From: Pseudobacteriovorax antillogorgiicola
Lineage (GTDB): Bacteria > Bdellovibrionota_B > Oligoflexia > Oligoflexales > CAIYRB01
Assembly: GCA_945862295.1 (NCBI GenBank)
Contig: CAMAXT010000006.1
Location: forward strand, 1-57,849
DNA: 57,849 bases
Direction: 5' to 3'
Shown one piece after another: positions 17,262 to 25,629 of the stretch. The notes under the pieces are model-generated. The model ran no database searches and was not told the DNA's origin. It worked only from the letters and a program-made list of their open reading frames with translations. The first letter of the stretch is position 1. Each line of letters opens with the position of its first letter. Made by a program: the position numbers and the translations under genes.

Positions 17262-18638
17262 TTGTATATGAATTGGGGAACTGAGCGCACTTTTGCCGTC
17301 AGAAGTTCAAAAATCGTCACTCCGGCTGGTCTTATAGATGGTGCGGTTTTTGTCGAGGCGGGCAAAATTTCAGCAGTTGGTGGGGCTGATTCGATACCTA
17401 AAGGCACCCGCGTCTATGATGCTGGGAACCTAATGGTCATTCCTGGGTTAGTTGATACTCATGTTCATATTAACGAGCCTGGTCGTACAGATTGGGAAGG
17501 GTATGATTCAGCGACTAGGGCTGCTGCCGCAGGTGGGATTACCTGTGTTGTTGATATGCCGCTTAACTGCATTCCTGTTACGACGTCATTGAAAGCATTT
17601 AAAGAAAAACTTGCTGCGGTTGGATCACAGATCCATGTTGATTGCGCCTACTACGGTGGCGTGATCCCGGGTAATCAGTCGGCTCTATCCGACATGGTAA
17701 AAGCTGGTGTCGTCGGCTTTAAAGCTTTTATGGTTGATTCCGGAATCGATGATTTTCCTTATACCAAACCCGCTGACCTATCTACGGCGATGCAAATTCT
17801 TAAAAGTCTGGATGTACCGCTTCTAGTCCATGCTGAGCTTGACGATTCTGACGGTACGGCGGTTTACGCGGAACACAAGCTTCCTGAGCCCTACGCCAGC
17901 TATCTGAAATCAAGACCAGCTTCATGGGAAGTTGAAGCGATAAAAACTGTGATTGGTTTGAGTACGCAGCATGATTGTCGAACACATATTGTCCATTTAT
18001 CCGCTGCCGCGGCAGTCCCAGATATCATGGCGGCAAAAGCCCGAGGCACAAAAATAACTGTCGAGACATGTCCGCACTATTTGTCTTTTGACGCTGAAAG
18101 TATTGCGTCAGGAGATACAAGATTTAAGTGCGCGCCTCCTGTTCGAGAAAAAGCTAACCAAGATAAGCTTTGGCAGCACTTAGCTGCTGGACAGATCGAT
18201 TTTGTTGTTTCAGATCACTCTCCATGCACTCCTCAACTCAAGTTGATGGGAGAAGGCGATTTTGAGCATGCTTGGGGTGGGATAGCAGGGCTTCAATTCG
18301 GGCTACCTGCTATTTGGAGTGGTGCACAAAAACGAAACATCTCGGCAGAGACCATTGTCAGATGGATGTGTGAACAGCCGCCGAAACTTGTCGGACTGAG
18401 TGCAAAAAAGGGTAAAATTGCCCCTGGATTTGATGCCGACTTAGTAGTTTTTGATCCAACTCAGTCGGTTTCAACTGCAGCAAAAGATATTCGCCATAAA
18501 CACAAAGTCACTCCATACTCTGATCTACCTCTGCAAGGTCGAGTCGAAGCAACATTTGTTCGCGGTGCATTGGTTTATGAGTCAGGTAAATTTCCGACCG
18601 AACATTTCGGTAAGTCTTTATTGAAAGGACAGTTTTAG
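17262..18638 (+). CDS. allB: Allantoinase
   Basis: Allantoinase (EC 3.5.2.5) opens allantoin to allantoate. It is a cyclic amidohydrolase with the metal ligands visible: H67-x-H69 in DTHVHINEPGR, bridging Lys in GFKAFM (K154), LLVHAEL (H190), HIVHLSAA (H245) and SDHSPC. Its 458 residues are typical of the family. TTG 17262 has AAGGG at six bases; ATG 17268 is two codons later and also possible. It is first in the ureide cluster, two bases before allantoicase. Confidence 0.92.
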   Translation: MYMNWGTERTFAVRSSKIVTPAGLIDGAVFVEAGKISAVGGADSIPKGTRVYDAGNLMVIPGLVDTHVHINEPGRTDWEGYDSATRAAAAGGITCVVDMPLNCIPVTTSLKAFKEKLAAVGSQIHVDCAYYGGVIPGNQSALSDMVKAGVVGFKAFMVDSGIDDFPYTKPADLSTAMQILKSLDVPLLVHAELDDSDGTAVYAEHKLPEPYASYLKSRPASWEVEAIKTVIGLSTQHDCRTHIVHLSAAAAVPDIMAAKARGTKITVETCPHYLSFDAESIASGDTRFKCAPPVREKANQDKLWQHLAAGQIDFVVSDHSPCTPQLKLMGEGDFEHAWGGIAGLQFGLPAIWSGAQKRNISAETIVRWMCEQPPKLVGLSAKKGKIAPGFDADLVVFDPTQSVSTAAKDIRHKHKVTPYSDLPLQGRVEATFVRGALVYESGKFPTEHFGKSLLKGQF

Positions 18639-18640
18639 TT

Positions 18641-19666
18641 ATGGCGCATGTTGAAGCTGCAGATGGAACATTGCCGGAGTTTGCCAATCTAGTCGATTTA
18701 GTTTCTGAGCGAGTGGGAGGTTTGCCCATTTTCGCTTCGGATGAATTTTTTGCTGAGAAAGAAAATTTAGTTAAGCCGGGTCGCGGTGTGTTTATTGTGG
18801 ACAAGTTTACAGATCGCGGTAAGTGGATGGACGGCTGGGAATCGCGTCGCAAACGTGACACAGGATACGACTGGTGCATTATCAGAATGGGTTTACCAGG
18901 AACGATCAAAGGTTTTGACATCGATACAAACTTCTTCCTGGGTAACCACCCGCCCTTTGCTTCGATTGATGCCTTGTGGTCGGCTCAGAGACTAGGGCCG
19001 AGAGATGACTTTTCTGCTTTGAAATGGCAGGAAATCTTACCAAAATCCGCCTTAAAGCCAGGCTCGCGTAATTTTTTCAAGGTATCGACCGGAGATACTT
19101 GGAATTATCTGAGGCTTAATATCTATCCAGACGGTGGTGTTGCTCGCTTTAAAGTATTTGGAGAAACTAAACCTGATCTCTCTCATCTGACAAACAACGA
19201 CGTCATTGATCTGGCCGCCATAGAAAATGGTGGTGTTGTTCTTGGGTGCAATGACGCTTTTTTTGGACCGAAAGACAATCTGATCATGCCAGGCCGCGGT
19301 ATCAATATGGGCGATGGTTGGGAAACCCGTCGAAAACGGCAATTGCCCGGACACGACTGGGTGATTTTGAAAATGGGTGTTGCGGGCACGCCTCGACGCA
19401 TTTTGGTCGACACCAATCACTTCAAAGGCAACTATCCGGATCGATGCAGTATTGAAGGAATTCATGCTCCAAACGCCACTCTTGAGGCGCTGGCAAAAAG
19501 TCAAGATTGGCAACCGATCCTACCCGAAACGAAACTTCAAGCGCACATGATCCACGAATTTGCTGGTGAATTGAAGGCAATCGGCAAGATCACGCACGCT
19601 AGATTGCGAATTTTTCCGGACGGTGGGGTCAGCCGTTTGAGGATTTTTGGAAATCCAGCTGTATGA
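18641..19666 (+). CDS. alc: Allantoicase
   Basis: Allantoicase (EC 3.5.3.4) cleaves allantoate to ureidoglycolate and urea. The protein shows the two tandem allantoicase domains: both halves carry FANL/LTNN...VDLVSERVGG or DLAAIENGGV, PGRG, DGWE(S/T)RRKR and a ...DTN(F/H)F(L/K)GN(H/Y)P segment, and each ends in a LR(L/I)(N/F)I(Y/F)PDGG(V/V)(A/S)R strand. The length is normal. It is two bases from allB and overlaps uraD by four bases (ATGA at 19663). Confidence 0.93.
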   Translation: MAHVEAADGTLPEFANLVDLVSERVGGLPIFASDEFFAEKENLVKPGRGVFIVDKFTDRGKWMDGWESRRKRDTGYDWCIIRMGLPGTIKGFDIDTNFFLGNHPPFASIDALWSAQRLGPRDDFSALKWQEILPKSALKPGSRNFFKVSTGDTWNYLRLNIYPDGGVARFKVFGETKPDLSHLTNNDVIDLAAIENGGVVLGCNDAFFGPKDNLIMPGRGINMGDGWETRRKRQLPGHDWVILKMGVAGTPRRILVDTNHFKGNYPDRCSIEGIHAPNATLEALAKSQDWQPILPETKLQAHMIHEFAGELKAIGKITHARLRIFPDGGVSRLRIFGNPAV

Positions 19667-20178
19667 GCAAAGTAAACTATAATTTTTTTAATGACCTTGA
19701 TCAAAAGCAAGTTAAGGGTGTGTTCTTGCAATGCTGCGGCAGTCGGGTCTGGGCTGATACCGTTTGTAAGGACTTACCTTTTACTGATCCGACGCATCTA
19801 CATAAGGTAATTGATGGTGCCTTTAATGCCATGACCAAGACTGATTGGTTAGAAGCATTTGCCCATCACCCCATGATCGGTGACGTTAAATCGATAAGAG
19901 AGAAGTTTGCCTCAACGGCTCACCTTGCTTCAAAAGAGCAGTCAGGAGTGGTTGGTGCGGATGAGCAAATCTACGTGCAGCTAGCGGATTTTAATAAGCG
20001 CTATTTTGCCAAATTTGGCTTTATTTTCATCATTTTTGCGAGCGGAAAATCTGCTGAGACGATGCTAGAGAGTTTGAAAAAGAGATTTAGTAACGATACC
20101 GATACTGAAATAAAGAATGCTGCAGCCGAGCAACGAAAAATCACTTGGCTGCGATTAGAAAAGGTTGGCGCTCAATGA
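19663..20178 (+). CDS. uraD: 2-oxo-4-hydroxy-4-carboxy-5-ureidoimidazoline (OHCU) decarboxylase
   Basis: OHCU decarboxylase (EC 4.1.1.97) makes S-allantoin from OHCU, the product of HIU hydrolase. Diagnostic segments are CCGSRVWADTV, the active-site FAHHPMIGD, STAHLASKEQSG and FNKRYFAKFGFIFIIFASGKS. At 171 residues it is full length. Its start overlaps the alc stop and its stop overlaps the uraH start (ATGA at 20175-20178), so it is part of the coupled ureide operon. Confidence 0.93.
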   Translation: MSKVNYNFFNDLDQKQVKGVFLQCCGSRVWADTVCKDLPFTDPTHLHKVIDGAFNAMTKTDWLEAFAHHPMIGDVKSIREKFASTAHLASKEQSGVVGADEQIYVQLADFNKRYFAKFGFIFIIFASGKSAETMLESLKKRFSNDTDTEIKNAAAEQRKITWLRLEKVGAQ

Positions 20179-20513
20179 GTCCCATTACGACCCATATTCT
20201 CGATTTAGAGTCTGGACTGCCGGCAGCTGATGTGTCGGTAGCGCTCTTTAAAGAACAAAAAGGTAGTTGGCAGGAACTTGCTAAAGGTAAGACTGACAGC
20301 GATGGTCGCGTAAAGACGTTCCTGGCGCCAGGATCTCTTGTCGCTGGAACATATAAACTAGTTTTCAATGTCGGCGCCTATTTTGATGCGCGCAGCAAAA
20401 AAAGTTTCTACAAATCTGTTCCAGTCGAATTTTCGATCGATGTGGTGGACAGGCACTTCCATGTACCACTTTTAATTAGTCCATTTGGCTATTCTACATA
20501 CCGAGGCAGCTAA
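20175..20513 (+). CDS. uraH: 5-hydroxyisourate hydrolase (transthyretin-like)
   Basis: HIU hydrolase (EC 3.5.2.17) converts 5-hydroxyisourate to OHCU. The 112-residue protein has the family signatures: THILDLESGLPAADV at the start, the TDSDGRVKTF strand pair, and the C-terminal YRGS tetrapeptide. ATG 20175 overlaps the uraD stop, which decides the start over an upstream in-frame ATG at 20145. No signal peptide is seen. Confidence 0.95.
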   Translation: MSPITTHILDLESGLPAADVSVALFKEQKGSWQELAKGKTDSDGRVKTFLAPGSLVAGTYKLVFNVGAYFDARSKKSFYKSVPVEFSIDVVDRHFHVPLLISPFGYSTYRGS

Positions 20514-20532
20514 CTTTTACAGGTGTATAAAA

Positions 20533-21906
20533 ATGAAACTATCTCTTAGCAGCAAATCTATTAGTCCCGTTTTAGACCGCCTAAAACACGGAAATTTAGC
20601 TCTCAACGCCGTTTATTCTGGTGAAACGCCTGATCGTCAGCCCGTTCATACTGTCTATGGGGGCGCGCATCTTTTTTCCCACGACACTGCCGGGAAACTT
20701 GGCCGCGTTGCAGTTCGTAATCTAGAAGAATTTGCTGCTAACGGCAGAGAATTTGCTGATGCGTTGGGAATTGTCGCGACCGATTCGTCGCAAGACAAGT
20801 GGTTGGCTGATACTGTGTATGCAAGAGTAAAAGAAAAATTGCAAAGGGAAGCGATTGAAGACTTTCGTATCGATTTTGAAGACGGCTTCGGTATTCGTCC
20901 GGATGCGGAAGAAGACGCAGTAGCTGAGCGGGCCGCAAAAGAAGTAGCTCTTGGCATGAAGAATAAATCTTTGCCACCGTTTATTGGTATTCGAATAAAG
21001 ACATTGAACGAAGAACTTAAGGGCAGAGCAGTCCGTACTCTAGATATTTTTGTAACGACATTGTTGAATGAAACTGGGAATAAATTCCCCGACAACTTTA
21101 TCGTCACCTTACCTAAGGTAACCCATAAAGGTCAGGTTGTTGCATTTGTTGAGATACTTAAATTATTAGAAAAAAGTCTGAATTTACCTGCAAAAACCAT
21201 CAAATTTGAAATCATGATTGAGACCACTCAATCAATTTTGAATGATGACGGTCAAAGTAATCTTCAATTGTTCATCAAATCCGGTGACGGCCGCATTGTC
21301 GCCGCTCACTTCGGAACCTATGACTATACGGCTTCCTGCAATATAACAGCTGCATGGCAGAGCATGGATCACCAGGCTTGCGATTTCGCGCGGCATATGA
21401 TGAAGGTAGCTTACGCCGGTCAACCTATTTGGCTGTCTGACGGTGCAACAAATGTCATGCCGGTCGGTCCGCACAGAGCTGCCAAAGACGGACCGGCCCT
21501 TACTGCAAAACAAGTACTTGAGAACAAGGAAGTCGTTCATCGCGCCTGGAAGCTATCGTTTAATCACGTAACTCACTCTCTTCGGAACGCGTTCTACCAA
21601 GGCTGGGATTTGCATCCTGGGCAATTCCCTGTCCGTTACGCAGCTTGCTACGCATTCTTTCTAGATGGTCTAAAGCCTGCGACAGACCGCTTACGGACAT
21701 TTATTGAAAAAGCAGCGCAGGCGACACTACTTGGTGATGTTTTTGACGATGCCGCAACTGGCCAAGGTCTGTTAAATTTCTTCCTTCGTGCGCTAAATTG
21801 TGGCGCGATTACTATGGACGAAGTCCTAGCAACGGGACTTAAACTCGACGAAATACAAAGCCGCTCATTTCTGAAAATCTTAGAAAACAGGAAGAAGCTT
21901 GGTTAA
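20533..21906 (+). CDS. CitE/HpcH-like aldolase-superfamily protein
   Basis: ATG 20533 has CAGGTG upstream and replaces an earlier in-frame start inside uraH. The protein shows a PEP/pyruvate-binding TIM-barrel pattern: DFRIDFEDGFG (CitE-like acidic motif), PPFIGIRIKT, FIVTLPKVTHKGQV, FEIMIET and AAHFGTYDYTAS. These resemble the CitE/HpcH/malate-synthase-like superfamily; a large uncharacterised branch (DUF6986-type) may be the closest, which I cannot verify. Placed directly after uraH, it may act on a C2 product of ureide breakdown such as glyoxylate. That role is inference. It is probably cytoplasmic. Confidence 0.65.
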   Translation: MKLSLSSKSISPVLDRLKHGNLALNAVYSGETPDRQPVHTVYGGAHLFSHDTAGKLGRVAVRNLEEFAANGREFADALGIVATDSSQDKWLADTVYARVKEKLQREAIEDFRIDFEDGFGIRPDAEEDAVAERAAKEVALGMKNKSLPPFIGIRIKTLNEELKGRAVRTLDIFVTTLLNETGNKFPDNFIVTLPKVTHKGQVVAFVEILKLLEKSLNLPAKTIKFEIMIETTQSILNDDGQSNLQLFIKSGDGRIVAAHFGTYDYTASCNITAAWQSMDHQACDFARHMMKVAYAGQPIWLSDGATNVMPVGPHRAAKDGPALTAKQVLENKEVVHRAWKLSFNHVTHSLRNAFYQGWDLHPGQFPVRYAACYAFFLDGLKPATDRLRTFIEKAAQATLLGDVFDDAATGQGLLNFFLRALNCGAITMDEVLATGLKLDEIQSRSFLKILENRKKLG

Positions 21907-21928
21907 GCGGAGGCAAGGGAGACTAGTC

Positions 21929-22048
21929 ATGAAGGCAGCAGTCGAAGCTTATCTAAAAAAACACCCGCCGGTGACCAGTATGAAAAAGAAGGGTTTGAAA
22001 TTTAAACCTAAAGCCAAAGCCAAGCTCGTAGGGAAAAAGAAATCTTAG
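21929..22048 (+). CDS. Small basic 39-residue protein
   Basis: ATG 21929 is preceded by a strong purine-rich GGAGGCAAGGGAG. The 39-residue product starts MKAAVEAYLKKHPP and ends in a Lys-rich tail with 13 or more basic residues (KKKGLKFKPKAKAKLVGKKK). It begins 22 bases after the aldolase stop, so it is likely translated within the ureide operon. The family and role are unknown; nucleic-acid or ribosome binding would fit the charge. Confidence 0.5.
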   Translation: MKAAVEAYLKKHPPVTSMKKKGLKFKPKAKAKLVGKKKS

Positions 22049-22092
22049 GCCGAGTTTGCTTAGCGGTATCGGCTGGTAGGGAATCTGGTTGA

Positions 22093-22437
22093 ATGAAGTT
22101 TCTTACCATTATTAATGTCATTGTTTGGATCATTGCTGCGACTTGGCGGTGCACGCTCTACTACCGCTTTCCCGTATGCGGGGACGATCCTTACGGTCTT
22201 GGCGATATTCTGGAGTTTTTTTTAACATGTCTGGCGTTGGCTATTACAGCTCTATGCATTCTTTGGGGTAGTATTAAAGCTTTGCTCGCCAAGTCGCAAT
22301 GGCGTGCGCAAGTAAGCCTAATATTCGTATTCATAGTCATTGCGATAGTAGGCTTCAATGCAAGTGGAAAGATCTGCCGCTCGAAGTTTTTTCACGACGT
22401 TCCATTCCTCACTCATTGCGCAGGCGAGCATAAGTAG
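22093..22437 (+). CDS. Small membrane protein, three predicted TM helices
   Basis: 114 residues. Three hydrophobic segments at about 3-22, 39-61 and 73-92; short loops carry Cys (VCGDDPYG) and the C-terminal tail holds CRSKFF...HCAGEHK. No family is recognised. It sits between the small basic peptide and the aldehyde dehydrogenase, with 190 bases to the latter, so it is probably the last gene of the first transcript. Confidence 0.5.
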   Translation: MKFLTIINVIVWIIAATWRCTLYYRFPVCGDDPYGLGDILEFFLTCLALAITALCILWGSIKALLAKSQWRAQVSLIFVFIVIAIVGFNASGKICRSKFFHDVPFLTHCAGEHK

Positions 22438-22504
22438 ATCAACGATTGCTCGATTTAAAGCACTCTGCTACCAATTTTGCTAATAAGTATTAAATAGTAA
22501 TACT

Positions 22505-22531
22505 GGATTTTTGGCATTTGATCAAAAATCC
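22505..22531. other. AT-rich hairpin upstream of the aldehyde dehydrogenase
   Basis: GGATTTTTG and CAAAAATCC pair perfectly around GCATTTGAT. No T tract follows. It could be an operator-like inverted repeat or a weak terminator. Confidence 0.35.
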
Positions 22532-22626
22532 AACCCACCGTAAGACTTCATCCGAGCGGATTTGCACCCCGCTTTAGGCTTTAGCCCAAAAACAACCTGA
22601 TCTCTGGCTGAATAGGAAACCCCAAT

Positions 22627-23922
22627 ATGTCCAATCAAACCGATTTTTTTGTTCGTTTACAAAACGTACGGCGTCTAGCTGAACAATTTTGTAGCCAAAC
22701 ATTCTGCGAAAATCTCGTTCAGGCTTATATCGAAGACACCGGATTTTTACGCGCTGATGTCATTAAACGCGAGATCTTAGCGCCGGCGCAGCTTCTTGCG
22801 TTACCTGATTGGCAGCATCCTCGACTTGGCAGCCGCACATCATTAGGTAAAGTCGCAGTGATGGTACCCAAGAACGGCATCGGTTTGATTTTGGCCAAAG
22901 CGATTGTCTCATCTTATATCATGGGAAATCAGACTATTGTTCGATTACCTAGGCAGTTGACGCGGACAGTGAAAATCTATGAAGATCTGCTTGGCGCTTT
23001 TCTTCCAGGCACAACTTTTGCGCCGGTTGGACAATCGGGTGAGGCATTTCTAAAAGCAAGCTTGGCGGACCCCGAAGTTGCAGCAGTCGTTATCTATGGT
23101 GATGACGCTTGGATTGATGCTTATTGGCCACAAGCGAAAGAGACTGGAACAAAGCTTCTTTTCGAAGGCCCGGGAAATGATGCCTTGATCGTCATGCCTG
23201 ATGCCGATGTCGACGAAGCTGTCGATGCGGCTATTCGAGGTGGCATGAACAACGGCGGTCAATCTTGCTCAGCTTTTGAACGTTTTGTTGTACACCAGGA
23301 TATCGAAGCTGATTTTACTGCAGCATTGATTGCGCGTTTGTCTACGATGCAAGTCGGAGTACCCGAAGATCCAAGAAGCGCAATTGGACCTATAGTTTCG
23401 CGCTTTGTGCTGGACCGGATATTGAAGCAACTTAGGGAAGCCATTCAGGCCGGCGCAGTGTTATGCCATGGTGGTGATGTCATATCGAATGTTTGGCGCG
23501 GGATGCCCGCTCTCAATCCAGCGGTTTTGACAAATTGCACACCTGATATGAGTGTTGTCAAAGACGAAACGTTTGGACCTGTTTTTCCTGTTCTGCGTTT
23601 CGAGTCAACTGAAGACCTTTTGCGCATTGTTGATCAAACCCAATACGGTCTTAACGTTGCCGTTTATGGATCGTACCCCAAAGTGCTGGCAGCATATTTG
23701 GAATCTCATCACCGCAACGTCTACTACAACGCGACGCCGGTAGACGCTGATGTCATAGCAACACGTTTAGTAGACGGCGGCTTTCGGCGCTCTGGCTTTG
23801 TCTGGGAGGAGCGTGATGGAGGGTACCAAAGCCGTGAGGGTCGCCGCTATTTAAGCGACGAGCTGTCATCCGATCCGGTTCTATCTCAAATCACCAAAAA
23901 CAGTCTAGCCTCGGGAAGTTAA
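22627..23922 (+). CDS. Aldehyde dehydrogenase family protein
   Basis: An NAD(P)-dependent aldehyde dehydrogenase fold: GKVAVMVPKNGIG early, LLFEGPGNDALIV (the general-base Glu region), NNGGQSCSAFERF with the catalytic Cys, and KDETFGPVFPVLRFE. At 431 residues it is shorter than the usual 470-500, mostly at the N-terminal end, but both catalytic residues remain. It is followed one base later by a carboxymuconolactone-decarboxylase-like gene, a pair suggesting oxidation of an aldehyde in a catabolic side route. The substrate is unknown. AGGAAA precedes ATG 22627. Confidence 0.82.
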   Translation: MSNQTDFFVRLQNVRRLAEQFCSQTFCENLVQAYIEDTGFLRADVIKREILAPAQLLALPDWQHPRLGSRTSLGKVAVMVPKNGIGLILAKAIVSSYIMGNQTIVRLPRQLTRTVKIYEDLLGAFLPGTTFAPVGQSGEAFLKASLADPEVAAVVIYGDDAWIDAYWPQAKETGTKLLFEGPGNDALIVMPDADVDEAVDAAIRGGMNNGGQSCSAFERFVVHQDIEADFTAALIARLSTMQVGVPEDPRSAIGPIVSRFVLDRILKQLREAIQAGAVLCHGGDVISNVWRGMPALNPAVLTNCTPDMSVVKDETFGPVFPVLRFESTEDLLRIVDQTQYGLNVAVYGSYPKVLAAYLESHHRNVYYNATPVDADVIATRLVDGGFRRSGFVWEERDGGYQSREGRRYLSDELSSDPVLSQITKNSLASGS

Positions 23923-23923
23923 T

Positions 23924-24502
23924 ATGAATTCTACCTCACCAAGATTAGATCCATTACCACTTGCAACATTTCGACCTGAATGGTTGGCGACACTGGCGAG
24001 AATTCCCGGCGAAGGTCTGAAGGGTAGCAACTTTCCACTCAATGTCATGGGAACGATCGCTCATAACGGCGACACGTTTGGACCTTTTCTCGAGTATTGG
24101 GTTATGTCTAAATCGGCGATGTCACTTTCTGTGCGCGAGCAGGAGTTAGTCATTCTGCGTATGGGATATCTTTTCCAATCCGATTATGTATGGAAACACC
24201 ACATCCCTGTCGCGGAAGAGTTTGGCTTAACACCTATTGAAATAGACGCCGCTCGCTCGTTAGCGCCTTTTGATAAGCTTAAGGAGAGAGACCACTCACT
24301 TCTTGCCTTGACTGACGAGTTGGTCGAGCAGCGGACCATTGGGGATAAAGTGTGGAATCAGCACGGGTCTGCCTTTGAGGCCAGAGAGTTAATCGATTTG
24401 ATCGCTCTTGTGTCCCAGTATGTATTCTTTGCGCTGGTGAATAATGCAATGAAGGTGCGATTGGAAGGAAATCTCGGTGAGATTCGTGGATTTCAGTGTT
24501 AG
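23924..24502 (+). CDS. Carboxymuconolactone decarboxylase/AhpD-like protein
   Basis: The core LSVREQELVILRMGYLFQSDYVWKHHIPVAEEFGLT matches the CMD family helix with its Glu and His landmarks. The CxxC of peroxidase-type AhpD is absent, so a decarboxylase or isomerase-like or structural role is likelier than thiol peroxidase activity. ATG lies one base after the aldehyde dehydrogenase stop, with GGAAG upstream, so the two are coupled. The 192-residue length is typical of the longer CMD branch. Confidence 0.75.
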   Translation: MNSTSPRLDPLPLATFRPEWLATLARIPGEGLKGSNFPLNVMGTIAHNGDTFGPFLEYWVMSKSAMSLSVREQELVILRMGYLFQSDYVWKHHIPVAEEFGLTPIEIDAARSLAPFDKLKERDHSLLALTDELVEQRTIGDKVWNQHGSAFEARELIDLIALVSQYVFFALVNNAMKVRLEGNLGEIRGFQC

Positions 24503-24518
24503 GTGTATCATTCGCCAA

Positions 24519-24568
24519 AAAAGTAAAGGCGAGAAGGGAAACTCGCTAGGAATTTCCGTTTCTCGCCT
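24519..24568. terminator. Terminator hairpin between convergent genes
   Basis: AGGCGAGAA (24527-24535) pairs with TTCTCGCCT (24560-24568) around a 24-base loop. On the minus strand the stem is followed by TTTACTTTTTT, a good exit tract for the PKD gene. Confidence 0.6.
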
Positions 24569-24586
24569 AATACCTTTTAGGACAGA

Positions 24587-25534
24587 TTAGCTAGCTTGCT
24601 GACCTGGTTTTTGACCAGGTTGCTGCCCAGGCTTTTGACCTGGCTGCTGTCCAGGTTTCTGACCTGGGTTGCTAGGATCTCGTCCTGGAATAATGACTGT
24701 TTGATCACCGGTAGGGCGACCAGGTACAGCGATACTCTGACCGATAACAACAATAGTGATTACAGATTTGATGAATTTTCCAACTTCGTCCGTACAGGTA
24801 GCTTCCACTCGGAACTGACCTTCAGTAGCCAAAGCATGCTGAACACTGTTGCCTGTTGAAGTCGCACCATCACCAAAGTTCCATGTGATGGTGTGAGTTT
24901 TTCGAAGACCACAGGTACCAGTGAAGGTGATTGTTTGGCCTTTGCTTGCAACCATTGGGTCTGCCGAGATAGTCAAACCGCCATCTTCGAGGGTCATATT
25001 ACTGTTTTCGTCAACAACCGTGATTGTTATTGAAGCCACTGCTGTTTCATTTTCATTGCTTGTGACTACCATCGAGATTTCATATTCACCGGTTCTGGTA
25101 AACACATGCGGAACACTAAGGGTTTCACAACCACTAATGCGTTCTGCTTTTAGCGCTTTTTGATAGTCAAGTTCGTATTCTGCTTTAATGATACCAGGGT
25201 TGGTACATTGACTGACCCCAATATCATCTGGATCGACTGTATCGTATGACGGTTTGATTGTGACTGGGCTGTTTACTTTTACGATCACTACGGGCCTATT
25301 GTTCCAGATCACTTCCATTTTTGCCGTCGGCGGCACATTGCCGATAATCGGCGTAGGAGCCGTATCGCTAGGGTCTTTTTGTTCTGGCGCAATGGAATTC
25401 GGATTTCCATTTTCGCCAACTTTTTTGTTTTTTCCAGGTTTAATGATTTCGTAAGATGCAGGTCGGCAGCTCGACTGAGCAACCGCGGAACCTACTAACA
25501 ACAAGGCAATTGACACACATTGACTAAACTTCAC
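24587..25534 (-). CDS. Secreted PKD-domain protein with PGQ repeats
   Basis: The start GTG 25534 has AAGGAG six bases upstream; the upstream in-frame TTG gives a worse signal. A signal peptide ends AVAQ, with a Cys five residues on that might also support lipidation. Two Ig-like beta regions follow: about residues 75-185 (LSVPHVFTRTGEYEISMVVTS) and about 190-275, a PKD domain with WNFGDGATSTGNSVQHAL. The last ~25 residues are PGQKPGQQ octapeptide repeats, a likely extended linker or wall-facing tail. PKD domains usually bind polysaccharide or protein; no specific role is claimed. It lies upstream of no other gene on its transcript except, possibly, the OmpA gene 95 bases before. Confidence 0.7.
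   Translation of the reverse strand: MKFSQCVSIALLLVGSAVAQSSCRPASYEIIKPGKNKKVGENGNPNSIAPEQKDPSDTAPTPIIGNVPPTAKMEVIWNNRPVVIVKVNSPVTIKPSYDTVDPDDIGVSQCTNPGIIKAEYELDYQKALKAERISGCETLSVPHVFTRTGEYEISMVVTSNENETAVASITITVVDENSNMTLEDGGLTISADPMVASKGQTITFTGTCGLRKTHTITWNFGDGATSTGNSVQHALATEGQFRVEATCTDEVGKFIKSVITIVVIGQSIAVPGRPTGDQTVIIPGRDPSNPGQKPGQQPGQKPGQQPGQKPGQQAS
24596..24667 (-). repeat. Three 24-bp repeats encoding PGQKPGQQ
   Basis: Three consecutive 24-base units, each with a local palindrome (for example ACCTGG...CCAGGT). This could be slippage-prone, so repeat number may vary between strains. Confidence 0.7.
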
Positions 25535-25629
25535 AACATTCTCCTTCAACAACAACTTCAGCAACTAACAACAAGTTCAACAACAACTACAGGGAAAGGA
25601 ACAGTCACAATATGGATACTACATGCACC

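Noticed and set aside
23924-24502. AhpD-type peroxidase
   Set aside because: The CxxC needed for thiol peroxidase activity is absent from the CMD core.
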